Below, one piece after another: positions 8,290 through 15,484 of a stretch of DNA of 62,857 nucleotides; within the stretch, counting starts at the first letter, position 1; each line of letters starts with the position of its first letter. The notes beneath the pieces are model-generated. The model saw only the letters and a list, made by a program, of their open reading frames with translations, had not been told where the DNA came from and searched no databases. This stretch comes from Chryseobacterium sp. FP211-J200. GTDB lineage: Bacteria; Bacteroidota; Bacteroidia; Flavobacteriales; Weeksellaceae. The position numbers and the translations under genes were made by a program. The DNA is taken from NCBI RefSeq assembly GCF_001643375.1, contig NZ_LSHB01000053.1, positions 1 through 62,857 on the forward strand, given 5' to 3'.

Positions 8290-9255
8290 ATGAAAAATAG
8301 ATTTATATCTCTCCTATTAATAATGATTTCCATTGGTTTCGGAGTGCAATCTTGCGAGAAGAAAACTGAAAATCCAACAAAAGAAAATTCAACCCAGAAA
8401 AAAACAGAAGTAGAAAAAATTCCCAGCAAATTCAAAAGTAAGATAAGGCCTAACGAAAATATTGAGCTTGGAAAAATCTATACCGATACCGTGAAATTTA
8501 TACAGTTTATAGATTATACAGACGATTGGCAATTTCTGGTGAAAAAAAACAAGGATACGATTCATTTGATTTATAATCATGAAGACCTGCAATTTTTCAG
8601 AGGAAATGAGCTAGAAATTAAGTGGAAAATGGATAGCATGAGAGCTGCAGGAGATTCGGATTTCTTGGATTATCGGGAGTTTTTGGTTTCCGCAAAAAAA
8701 ATAAAACCTGTTAAACTTACTGATAAAAAAACAAAATTTTTATGGCGTGAAACTCAATATGACAAGGATCTAAAAACCAATATCAACCATATTATACTTA
8801 ATGAAAATTATATAAAAACAATTTCCGAACACGAAAAAGTAGCCTTGGCTTATGTTGCAACTTTCATCGGAAACGAATGCCGTTGGGACGGAGATGCAAA
8901 TGAAAATAGAAGCAATATGAAATGTAAAATCCTTGGTGCATTAGATTTGGGTTATCAATGCTCGCAAAAACATTTGAGTCTTCTTCGGTTTTGGTTTAGA
9001 AATGATAACGAAATTTTGAAAGAACTTGAAAATTGCCCAACAACACCTGATGGAGCAACGATTCAGGAAACCTTTGATGAAATAAATTTAGAAACTTCGG
9101 GCAACAAAATCATCGTTTCTTTCAAAGCAAGCGGAATTAATATGCGTGAAGAAACATCTTGGAATTGGTCTGAAAAACATATTTTCGAACTCAAAGAAAA
9201 CGAACTTATTTTGCTAAAAAAAGAAATTTCCCCAATCCATCACAGCACATTTTAG
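8290..9255 (+). CDS. Lipoprotein of unknown function (shared leader, largest of the set)
   Basis: A 321-residue product whose leader MKNRFISLLLIMISIGFGVQ-SCEKK (acylated Cys 22) matches that of the next gene almost base for base over the first 70 bp or so. The mature domain is different. Features that stand out are a charged linker (residues 24-45), YTDDWQFLVKKNKDTI (about 77-92), a Cys-containing segment GNECRWDGDANENRSNMKC (about 196-214) and a final Trp-rich strand ETSWNWSEKHIF. No known family is recognised. The position and leader make it part of the same array. Confidence 0.7.
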   Translation: MKNRFISLLLIMISIGFGVQSCEKKTENPTKENSTQKKTEVEKIPSKFKSKIRPNENIELGKIYTDTVKFIQFIDYTDDWQFLVKKNKDTIHLIYNHEDLQFFRGNELEIKWKMDSMRAAGDSDFLDYREFLVSAKKIKPVKLTDKKTKFLWRETQYDKDLKTNINHIILNENYIKTISEHEKVALAYVATFIGNECRWDGDANENRSNMKCKILGALDLGYQCSQKHLSLLRFWFRNDNEILKELENCPTTPDGATIQETFDEINLETSGNKIIVSFKASGINMREETSWNWSEKHIFELKENELILLKKEISPIHHSTF

Positions 9256-9300
9256 GTACGAGGAAATTAACAAATATTAAAAAAAAGCACAAAAATCAAT

Positions 9301-10086
9301 ATGAAAAACATATTAACCTCTCTCCTATTAATAATAATTTCACTAGGCTTCGGAGTGCAATCTTGCGAGAAGAAAAATGAAAAAACTACCGAGAAAACAT
9401 CCATAAAAAACAATGAAACCAATTCTGAGATTGATACCGTAAAGGATAAAATCGAGATTGGATTTGTTGATACTTTTGAGAAACTTCCGAAATTCGTGAT
9501 AGATCCTACCTCGGAAGCTGAATTTAATGTGCAAGCGGAAACCAAAGATTTTGTTGTGGATAAAATTGAAAAAAGTAACAACTGTTTTTATATTCAAACC
9601 TCTAAGCAAAAACTAAAATTCAAAGAATACGGCGACAATGAGCACAATGGAAGCGAATATTTAGGATTCAATAAAAATTTGGATTTGTTTGCTGTGCAAA
9701 ATAATTCTGTTACCGAAGGATTAGGATTTGCAGAAATGACATTGATTCATCGCTCTACCAATTTTGTTTACGAAATAATTTCTTTGGGAGATTGGAGTGT
9801 CTCTCTCCCAAAAATGTCGATGAATAATAAGTTTATGGTATATTTTCAAAATCCGGAATACGAATCTAAAACATTGAGTATCGCCGTTTTGAAAATTGAT
9901 AAAACACAGCCTTCAAAACATTTTTTAAAAGAATATTCGAGTTGTTTTGTAGATAATGGCTTATCTATAGAAGAAATCCGCTGGAAGAATGATGACAAGA
10001 TTTATTTTAAAATGTACAAATCTAGTCTGGATGAAAACGGAAATGAATTTAAAACTTACAAATATTATTTTGCGAAGATCAATTAA
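9301..10086 (+). CDS. Lipoprotein of unknown function (shared leader)
   Basis: A 261-residue product with the leader MKNILTSLLLIIISLGFGVQ-SCEKK (Cys 22), nearly the same as that of the preceding gene. The mature part is predicted to be beta-rich, with repeated short strands such as LDLFAVQNNSV, FVYEIISLGDWSVSLPKM and KTLSIAVLKIDK. This resembles a beta-propeller-like or WD-type surface, but there are too few repeats to call it. No function is known. The next gene starts 22 bp downstream. Confidence 0.7.
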   Translation: MKNILTSLLLIIISLGFGVQSCEKKNEKTTEKTSIKNNETNSEIDTVKDKIEIGFVDTFEKLPKFVIDPTSEAEFNVQAETKDFVVDKIEKSNNCFYIQTSKQKLKFKEYGDNEHNGSEYLGFNKNLDLFAVQNNSVTEGLGFAEMTLIHRSTNFVYEIISLGDWSVSLPKMSMNNKFMVYFQNPEYESKTLSIAVLKIDKTQPSKHFLKEYSSCFVDNGLSIEEIRWKNDDKIYFKMYKSSLDENGNEFKTYKYYFAKIN

Positions 10087-10108
10087 ATTGATATACATTC
10101 GAAAACCA

Positions 10109-10402
10109 ATGAAAAAACTAATTCTATTTTTAATCCTAATCATTTCCCTAAGCTGTAATTCAGAAAAAGAGAAAAAGAATTTGGAAAATACCACTTGGAA
10201 ATTTTGCGGAGATAATGGTGCTTTTCTTCCTGATGTTTTTGTTTTTAACGAAAAATATTGCTCTGTAAAAAACGACAGCATCTTTTGGAATAATAAAGAT
10301 TCATTAATCGGAATCGTTGACACCATAACTTTACATTACGGCGCAAGAAGATTGTATGTGAAGGATTTGAGAGGAAATGTTGGGAGATATTGCGAACAAT
10401 AA
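10109..10402 (+). CDS. Small lipoprotein of unknown function
   Basis: ATG at 10109 gives 97 residues with a compact lipoprotein leader (MKKLILFLILIISLSC, Cys 16). A longer in-frame version starting inside the previous gene lacks a leader and is rejected. The mature 80 residues include NTTWKFCGDNGAF and a C-terminal RRLYVKDLRGNVGRYC, the pattern of a small lipocalin-like or META-like barrel; this is only a resemblance. It is the last of the lipoprotein set. Confidence 0.65.
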   Translation: MKKLILFLILIISLSCNSEKEKKNLENTTWKFCGDNGAFLPDVFVFNEKYCSVKNDSIFWNNKDSLIGIVDTITLHYGARRLYVKDLRGNVGRYCEQ

Positions 10403-10406
10403 ATGA

Positions 10407-10520
10407 TTTATAAATGGTTACAGATACAATTTGAGTATCAAACCAAAAAGGGCGACCAAAAAAATATGGTCAATTGATAAAGGCTATGTCAATCGCCTCG
10501 ATAAAAAAGAAATAGAATAA
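10407..10520 (+). pseudogene. Possible remnant of a lost gene (C-terminal 37 codons)
   Basis: Between the small lipoprotein gene and the membrane protein gene there is an open stretch with no start codon. It translates to FINGYRYNLSIKPKRATKKI and then WSIDKGYVNRLDKKEIE before a TAA at 10518-10520. The composition is protein-like (charged C-terminal helix) rather than random AT-rich spacer, so it may be the tail of a gene removed by the same deletions seen at 3874-4014. The evidence is only compositional. Confidence 0.3.
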
Positions 10521-10521
10521 T

Positions 10522-11223
10522 ATGAAAAACATCTCGGTAATAAATATTTTATGTTTGATCGTCTCAATAGGAATACTATTTTCTGTTGACCCTGTTGTAA
10601 ATTGGGTATTCCAGCATCATTTTGAAAAAAATATTTTACCTTTCAGTCCTCATGCAGAGTTTGAAATGTATTTTTCAGAGTCTAGAATCTCATATGACCG
10701 AAATTTCATGTACGGAATATGGGGCTTCATTCTAAGCCTGTTTTTATTACTTATTTTTCTCGATTTCAGACTTTCTTATATCAATGATTCCAACTCTCCG
10801 GATAGAAAAAGACAACTAAGTATCTTTATGCTTAGAGTTTTTGCATATGCGTTTATTTTTGTTGCATTTCCGATGAATCTACTTATTTTCGACAAAGGTT
10901 CTTCCGCAGAGATGCTTTCATTTTCAGATAAAATGATCCTTTCTTCATTTATATTAGTAATGCTCAATGCCGGATCTCTTATTCCTTATCTATCACAAAG
11001 AAACATCGCCCAATTTTTCAAACTCAAAGATGTTCTGATCTACAATATAGGAATGATCGTATGTATGTTGGTATTGCTTTATCTTGGTGTCAGTCAATAT
11101 GTAGCACCTGCAATTGCTGGACTTTTGTCAAGTTTTGGATTTTTAAAGAAAATGTTGGACGCCTGGAATCACATCGACGAATATTTTGATATCAAGGGCA
11201 AACGTATCTATGAAATGTTTTGA
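10522..11223 (+). CDS. Multi-pass membrane protein of unknown function
   Basis: A 233-residue product with about five to six hydrophobic segments (near residues 5-24, 67-87, 100-122, 135-155, 172-192 and 195-210) and a short charged C-terminus (DIKGKRIYEMF). No motif identifies a family. It is the last gene of the co-oriented island, followed by a gap and an oppositely oriented tRNA-Ser. A tRNA gene next to an island is a common integration landmark, but no attachment-site repeat was found by eye. Confidence 0.65.
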   Translation: MKNISVINILCLIVSIGILFSVDPVVNWVFQHHFEKNILPFSPHAEFEMYFSESRISYDRNFMYGIWGFILSLFLLLIFLDFRLSYINDSNSPDRKRQLSIFMLRVFAYAFIFVAFPMNLLIFDKGSSAEMLSFSDKMILSSFILVMLNAGSLIPYLSQRNIAQFFKLKDVLIYNIGMIVCMLVLLYLGVSQYVAPAIAGLLSSFGFLKKMLDAWNHIDEYFDIKGKRIYEMF

Positions 11224-11364
11224 AAATTCTGGCAAAGAATAGATATATAAAACGTTTTACGAAAATCATAATATTTCAATGAAGAGAGATATCAAAACTG
11301 AAACTGCAGATCATTATCATTACCCACTTAAAAATTGTGTTAAAAACAATGTAATGATAAACAA

Positions 11365-11395
11365 AAACCTCCGATAGAAATTCTATCGGAGGTTT
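11365..11395 (-). terminator. Hairpin terminator behind tRNA-Ser
   Basis: AAACCTCCGATAGAA is followed at once by its inverted complement TTCTATCGGAGGTTT. Read on the minus strand the stem is followed by TTTTTGTTT, so it should terminate the tRNA-Ser transcript 7 bp downstream of the tRNA end. Confidence 0.8.
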
Positions 11396-11401
11396 GTTTT
11401 G

Positions 11402-11488
11402 CAGAGAGGAAGGGATTCGAACCCTCGGTACAGTTACCCGCACACTAGCTTTCCAGGCTAGCTCCTTCAACCACTCGGACACCTCTCT
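11402..11488 (-). tRNA. tRNA-Ser(GGA)
   Basis: The minus strand folds into a class II tRNA. The acceptor stem is AGAGAGG paired with CCTCTCT, the discriminator base is G, and the anticodon stem CTAGC/GCTAG encloses the loop CTGGAAA with anticodon GGA. There is a long variable arm (GTGCGGGTAACTGTACC) and a T-arm GAGGGTTCGAATCCCTT. The anticodon reads UCC/UCU serine codons. CCA is not encoded. A hairpin terminator follows directly. Confidence 0.95.
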
Positions 11489-11535
11489 ATTTGAGGTTGC
11501 AAATATAATGAAATATCTGAATTCTCAAAAGAATA

Positions 11536-12552
11536 TTAAAACTCTTCTGTAATTTCTCCCGAAATGTTTTCGATAAACAGCTCTGCAAAGCTCTTTTTGT
11601 ATTTTGGATTGTTCAAAGTATGCATTGCTTTTGTGATGGCGGACTCTGCGGTCATATCTTTTCCACTGATGGCACCGATCTTTGTGAAGATGTTACTGTT
11701 GCTGTATTTCCCAAAACTAATTCCGCCCGAAATACATTGACTGATAACGACGACCTCAACGCCTCTATTCCTAAGTTCCTGCAGAACATTCTGAGTTTTC
11801 TCATTGTTAAATATGGTTCCAGAACCGAAAACCTGTAAGATAATAGCTTCAGCGGTTTTGATCTCCAACAAAGATTCGAAGTTCATTCCAGGGAAGATCC
11901 TGCAAAACAAGATATTTTCATTAAGATAATCATCGAGTTCGAATTCGCCTTTTGGCTTCCACAATACATTCTTATCGACATTCAGATGAACGCCAGATTG
12001 ACCAAGGATCGGGTAATTTGGACTTTGGTAAGCATCGAAGAACTCCGCTGAATATTTCAGACTTCGGTTTCCGCGCAGTAATTTATATTCGAAATAGACC
12101 GCGACTTCTTTGATGACCGCTTCGTCATTTTCATAAAGACTGGCGTAATACAGACTTGTCAAAAGGTTTTCCTTCGCATCGGTTCGTAAATCTCCAATTG
12201 GTAGTTGTGATCCTGTAAGAATGACTGGTTTCCCAAGATTCTTCAACATAAAACTGAGAGCTGATGCCGTGTAAGACATTGTATCTGTTCCGTGGAGGAT
12301 CAGGAAGCCATCAAAATTGCCGTAGTTCTTGTAGATCCAGTCAGCGATCATTCGCCATTCCTGCGGACCCATATCAGAAGAATCTACGGGATTCTCGAAC
12401 GGATGGACGGAAACCTCACATTCCAGGAGATTCATTTCCGGAATTCTCTTGAAGATCGTGGAAAAATCAAATGGAACCAGACTTCCTGTTTCGTAATCTT
12501 TTTCCATCCCGATCGTGCCGCCGGTGTAGATGAGAAGTACTTTTCTATTCAT
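11536..12552 (-). CDS. ansA: Type I L-asparaginase
   Basis: Hydrolyses L-asparagine to aspartate and ammonia in the cytoplasm. The 338-residue product has both asparaginase signatures: YTGGTIG (residues 9-15, nucleophile Thr) and HGTDT (87-91), plus the DMTAESAITK segment near the C-terminus. There is no signal peptide, which fits the cytoplasmic type I form. I chose ATG at 12552 rather than an upstream codon eight residues earlier, since family members start just before the KVLLIYTGGT strand. It is transcribed alone on the minus strand between tRNA-Ser and a family A intergenic element. Confidence 0.92.
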   Translation of the reverse strand: MNRKVLLIYTGGTIGMEKDYETGSLVPFDFSTIFKRIPEMNLLECEVSVHPFENPVDSSDMGPQEWRMIADWIYKNYGNFDGFLILHGTDTMSYTASALSFMLKNLGKPVILTGSQLPIGDLRTDAKENLLTSLYYASLYENDEAVIKEVAVYFEYKLLRGNRSLKYSAEFFDAYQSPNYPILGQSGVHLNVDKNVLWKPKGEFELDDYLNENILFCRIFPGMNFESLLEIKTAEAIILQVFGSGTIFNNEKTQNVLQELRNRGVEVVVISQCISGGISFGKYSNSNIFTKIGAISGKDMTAESAITKAMHTLNNPKYKKSFAELFIENISGEITEEF

Positions 12553-12600
12553 AGTTGAACGCCAAATCTCTGGCAATAGTTTGTTTCGAGGTTGAAAACT

Positions 12601-12687
12601 GCAGCCCGGCTTGAGTGGAAATCCTTTTTTTGCTTGGGTACAAGCGTTGGCAAAAAAGATTGGGAACGGAAGGCGGAAAAGCTGCCA
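12601..12687. repeat. Dispersed palindromic intergenic element, family A (short form)
   Basis: Starts GCAGCCCGGCTTGAGTGGAA, then ATCCTTTTTT, and ends with AAAAAAGATTGGGAACGGAA followed by GCTGCC. The terminal GCAGC/GCTGC and the central T-run/A-run are complementary, so transcripts would fold back on themselves. The same ends occur at 27207-27320, 38844-38954 and 53432-53517. Confidence 0.8.
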
Positions 12688-12733
12688 TAAAATCCCAACA
12701 AAAGTAAAATTTTAATCTGAATGGTGAAAATAA

Positions 12734-12761
12734 AAAATGCCCGTTAAAAAACGAGCATTTT
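12734..12761 (-). terminator. Hairpin terminator of serA
   Basis: AAAATGCCCGTT and AACGAGCATTTT form a stem around a short A-rich loop 18 bp beyond the serA stop. On the minus strand the stem is followed by T residues. Confidence 0.7.
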
Positions 12762-12779
12762 ATCTATGTTTAAGTTAAA

Positions 12780-13736
12780 TTATTTAACCAAAAGGATACT
12801 TGCGATCTGATTCGCCAACTCTGTTCCGATTCTGTCCTGAGCTTCCTCCGTCGCAGCACCTGTGTGAGGCGTCAAAGAGATCTTCGGGTGGTTCAATATT
12901 TTATCGGAAGGTGTAGGCTCGTTCTCGAAAACATCAAGACCTGCAAATGCTAATTTTCCAGAGTCCAAAGCCTCGATCAAAGCATTTTCATCGATCACAC
13001 CACCTCTCGCACAGTTCACGATAGCTGCGCCAGGTTTCATTTTATTCAACTCTGCAGCGCCAATGATCGGGCCATCCTGAGCAGGAACGTGAAGCGTGAT
13101 GAAATCTGAATGCTGGATCAATTGCTCCAATGGCTCAGTCTCGATCTCCACATTGATGTATTGGCTGTTGTAAAAATCTACTCTTACGCTCGCTTTTCCA
13201 ATTCTTGTATCAGAAGCGATCACTTTCATTCCCAGTCCAAGTGCGATTCTTGCAACCTCTTGTCCGATTCTTCCGATGCCTACGATCCCGATGGTTTTAC
13301 CTCTCAGTTCGATTCCGGCTTCGTATTTTTTCTTAAGTTTTGCAAACTCGGTGTTTCCTTTCACTGGCATTTGTCTGTTCGCATCCTGCAAGAATCTGCA
13401 GCCTGAGAAAAGGTGTGCAAAAACCAATTCCGCCACAGATTCCGATGAAGCTGCCGGCGTGTTGATCACGTGTTTTCCTTTTTCTCTCGCGTAAGCCACC
13501 TCGATGTTGTCCATCCCAACGCCACCTCTACCGATGATCTGCATACTTGGGCAGTTATCCACCATTTCTTTGGTCACTTTCGTCGCACTTCTTACAAGCA
13601 GCACCGTCACCTGATTTTCGTTGATATAAGTAATTAGATCTTCCTGAGCCACTTTATCAGTGATCACCTCGAATCCGTTTTCTAATAGCGCATTGATTCC
13701 AGACTGCGTCAATCCGTCATTTGCAAGTACTTTCAT
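12780..13736 (-). CDS. serA: D-3-phosphoglycerate dehydrogenase, short form without ACT domain
   Basis: Oxidises 3-phosphoglycerate to 3-phosphohydroxypyruvate with NAD, the first step of serine synthesis. The 318-residue product shows the D-isomer 2-hydroxyacid dehydrogenase layout. There is a split substrate domain, a Rossmann motif GIGRIG (residues 153-158), and the catalytic triad Arg in NCARGG (244), Glu in ENEP (273) and His in TPHTG (291). It ends right after the catalytic domain, so the C-terminal ACT domain that gives serine feedback inhibition in long forms is absent. The usual Bacteroidota partner serC is not adjacent here. A terminator lies just after it. Confidence 0.9.
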   Translation of the reverse strand: MKVLANDGLTQSGINALLENGFEVITDKVAQEDLITYINENQVTVLLVRSATKVTKEMVDNCPSMQIIGRGGVGMDNIEVAYAREKGKHVINTPAASSESVAELVFAHLFSGCRFLQDANRQMPVKGNTEFAKLKKKYEAGIELRGKTIGIVGIGRIGQEVARIALGLGMKVIASDTRIGKASVRVDFYNSQYINVEIETEPLEQLIQHSDFITLHVPAQDGPIIGAAELNKMKPGAAIVNCARGGVIDENALIEALDSGKLAFAGLDVFENEPTPSDKILNHPKISLTPHTGAATEEAQDRIGTELANQIASILLVK

Positions 13737-13787
13737 TTTAAATTAATATTTTTAGGGAGAACATTTCTGTTCATTATTGATTTTTTT

Positions 13788-13900
13788 AGGAGCCATTTCC
13801 TGCTATCCGCTATATCTTTTTTGTTTCCGGTGACTTAGCGAAATCGAAGTTATCAGAAACAAAAAAGGATGCCGCTGCTATCAGGGCTACGGGTTTTGTC
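13788..13900. repeat. Dispersed palindromic intergenic element, family B
   Basis: Begins AGGAGCCATTTCCTGCTATC and ends GCTATCAGGGCTACGGGTTT followed by TGTC. The centre TCTTTTTTGTTTC pairs with GAAACAAAAAAGGA. A second copy with the same ends but a different middle lies at 45750-45849. Confidence 0.75.
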
Positions 13901-13910
13901 ATCAAATCAA

Positions 13911-13940
13911 AAATTCCCGAGAATTGAACGCGGGAATTTT
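13911..13940 (-). terminator. Hairpin terminator of the HAD gene
   Basis: AAATTCCCG and CGGGAATTT form a GC-containing stem 17 bp beyond the stop of the minus-strand HAD gene. It lies directly against the family B element. Confidence 0.6.
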
Positions 13941-13956
13941 TTGATTTGAAATATTT

Positions 13957-14358
13957 TTAGTCACGGAAAACTTCTATGGTCACTTGTCTTTCAACCATAT
14001 CTGTGAATTTCCCTTTGTATCTAGTCGCTTTTACAAGGTGGTTATCGATCCAGTGGTAGTTTCCGCCTCTTGGTTTTCCCAGTAGAACGCTGTGGTATTT
14101 GAAACCGTGTTTGTTCAACCAAGTTTCTGTCACCTCTCTCAGGTCCTCTGTTCTGGAAGTGAAAAAACAGATCTGGTGACCTTCGTCATACCATTTGTTG
14201 ATCGTTTCCAAAGCATCCGGAAAAGGCTCGCAAGTCACCATTCTTTCTGGTTCTTCATTAGGAACATCTTCGGTGATCGTTCCGTCGATATCGATCAGAT
14301 AATTCTTGATGTCGCCTTTCAGCATTGGGCTCAGATGTTCTACGTATTCTAATTCCAT
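13957..14358 (-). CDS. HAD-superfamily phosphatase-like protein
   Basis: A 133-residue product with the HAD motifs in order: DIDGT (residues 23-27, nucleophile and acid/base Asp), FFTSR (65-69, motif II Ser/Thr), Lys 95 in LLGKPRGG, and WIDN (103-106). It lacks a large cap domain, like the small LNS2/polynucleotide-phosphatase-like branch. Homologues in this group are often mislabelled phosphoheptose isomerase. ATG at 14358 is preferred to one eight codons upstream. Substrate unknown. Confidence 0.75.
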   Translation of the reverse strand: MELEYVEHLSPMLKGDIKNYLIDIDGTITEDVPNEEPERMVTCEPFPDALETINKWYDEGHQICFFTSRTEDLREVTETWLNKHGFKYHSVLLGKPRGGNYHWIDNHLVKATRYKGKFTDMVERQVTIEVFRD

Positions 14359-14560
14359 ATTGTGGTAAAATTGAAGTTGCAAAATTAGGCTTTTCTCTGT
14401 GAACTAACAAACTATTATCGAATGCTTAATAGAATCTTAATTTTATAGAATATTTTAAAGAAAAATTTCCTTTTAGTTTTATCCAAAATAGGAAGTGAGC
14501 GAATATTTTTAAGTTAAAAAAAACAGATTTGCATTTTCAACTTCTTTTAATTTCAAAAAA

Positions 14561-15355
14561 TTACAGACCTTCGATTGGATCACCACTGAATAATTTAAGA
14601 AGCTCTTCACGATTCATTTTACGGATAGAATCATACATATTGTAGAATTTTTGTGTCCCGTCTTTCATTTGATAATGGATCTCAAACCAACCATGTTTTT
14701 TATTGGTCGCCAACACAAAAGCAATTTTCTTGTTTTTATCCGCTTGGTAAAGAGAATCTATCTTTTTTTTAGAAAATCTTACAATAGGAACTTCTGAGAT
14801 GGATCGTATTTGTCTTTCTTGAAAATCATCACTTAGATCGGCAAATGTGTTGCGGTCTGTTTTGTATTTAAGCATTGTGCTCTTATAGAAATAAATACTT
14901 TTTGAACTGAACGGAAAAATAATGTCACGATTTTCTTCTTTCCATTTTTTCCACTTTGTCATCAAAGAAATCTCCCCATTGTCTCCTTCCTCAGAATTGC
15001 TCTTGATCAAATATTGATTCAGTTGCTTTCCATCTGAATCAAAATAAAGCGCATTACCACTGGCAGAAGAGGAGGAAATCAGATATTCAGAATGATTGGA
15101 TCTGTAAAACACTTTGGACAGACTTATTCTTCGGAATCTGTTGTTGGAAATTGTAATCTTGTAAGGAATGAGAACCAAAGCACTGTCCGAAGTCTCAGAG
15201 AACACAGGCTTTATCTTTTCAGAAAGATCGTTTACCGCTTTCATCTCGGTAATTACTATTGGTGGTTTCGTATAAAAAATAAATCCAATCAGCATAAATA
15301 TGGCTACAATAATGGAAAATGTAAAAACGAGTTTTCTTTTCAAATCTATTTTCAT
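14561..15355 (-). CDS. Membrane-anchored protein of unknown function
   Basis: A 264-residue product with one N-terminal membrane segment (about residues 9-28) after a positively charged start, so the rest is predicted to lie outside the cytoplasm. No domain is recognised. The mature part is mixed, with a Ser-rich stretch ISSSSASGNALYFDSDGK near residue 94. It is on the minus strand and diverges from the lipoprotein gene starting at 15485. Confidence 0.6.
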   Translation of the reverse strand: MKIDLKRKLVFTFSIIVAIFMLIGFIFYTKPPIVITEMKAVNDLSEKIKPVFSETSDSALVLIPYKITISNNRFRRISLSKVFYRSNHSEYLISSSSASGNALYFDSDGKQLNQYLIKSNSEEGDNGEISLMTKWKKWKEENRDIIFPFSSKSIYFYKSTMLKYKTDRNTFADLSDDFQERQIRSISEVPIVRFSKKKIDSLYQADKNKKIAFVLATNKKHGWFEIHYQMKDGTQKFYNMYDSIRKMNREELLKLFSGDPIEGL

Positions 15356-15484
15356 TTTATCAGCTATTAGTTTTCATTGGTAAATATATTAATAAAAAAC
15401 CTCCGATTATTTATCACTTGTTATAGAAAAATGAAAATTTGGTTATAATTGAATATATTTGATTTAGAAAAAACATAAACTACG

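Noticed and set aside
9989-10108. Longer version of the 10109 lipoprotein starting inside the previous gene
   Set aside because: The extra 40 residues overlap another gene, are basic and lack a leader; the ATG at 10109 starts a perfect lipoprotein signal.
11224-11402. tRNA-Ser as attachment site of the 0.2-11.2 kb island
   Set aside because: No copy of the tRNA 3' end was found at the other side of the island, and no integrase gene is in the window; only the juxtaposition suggests it.
12553-12576. Start of ansA eight codons upstream
   Set aside because: The extension MPEIWRST is not part of the asparaginase fold, which begins with the strand KVLLIYTGGT; the ATG at 12552 is the natural start.
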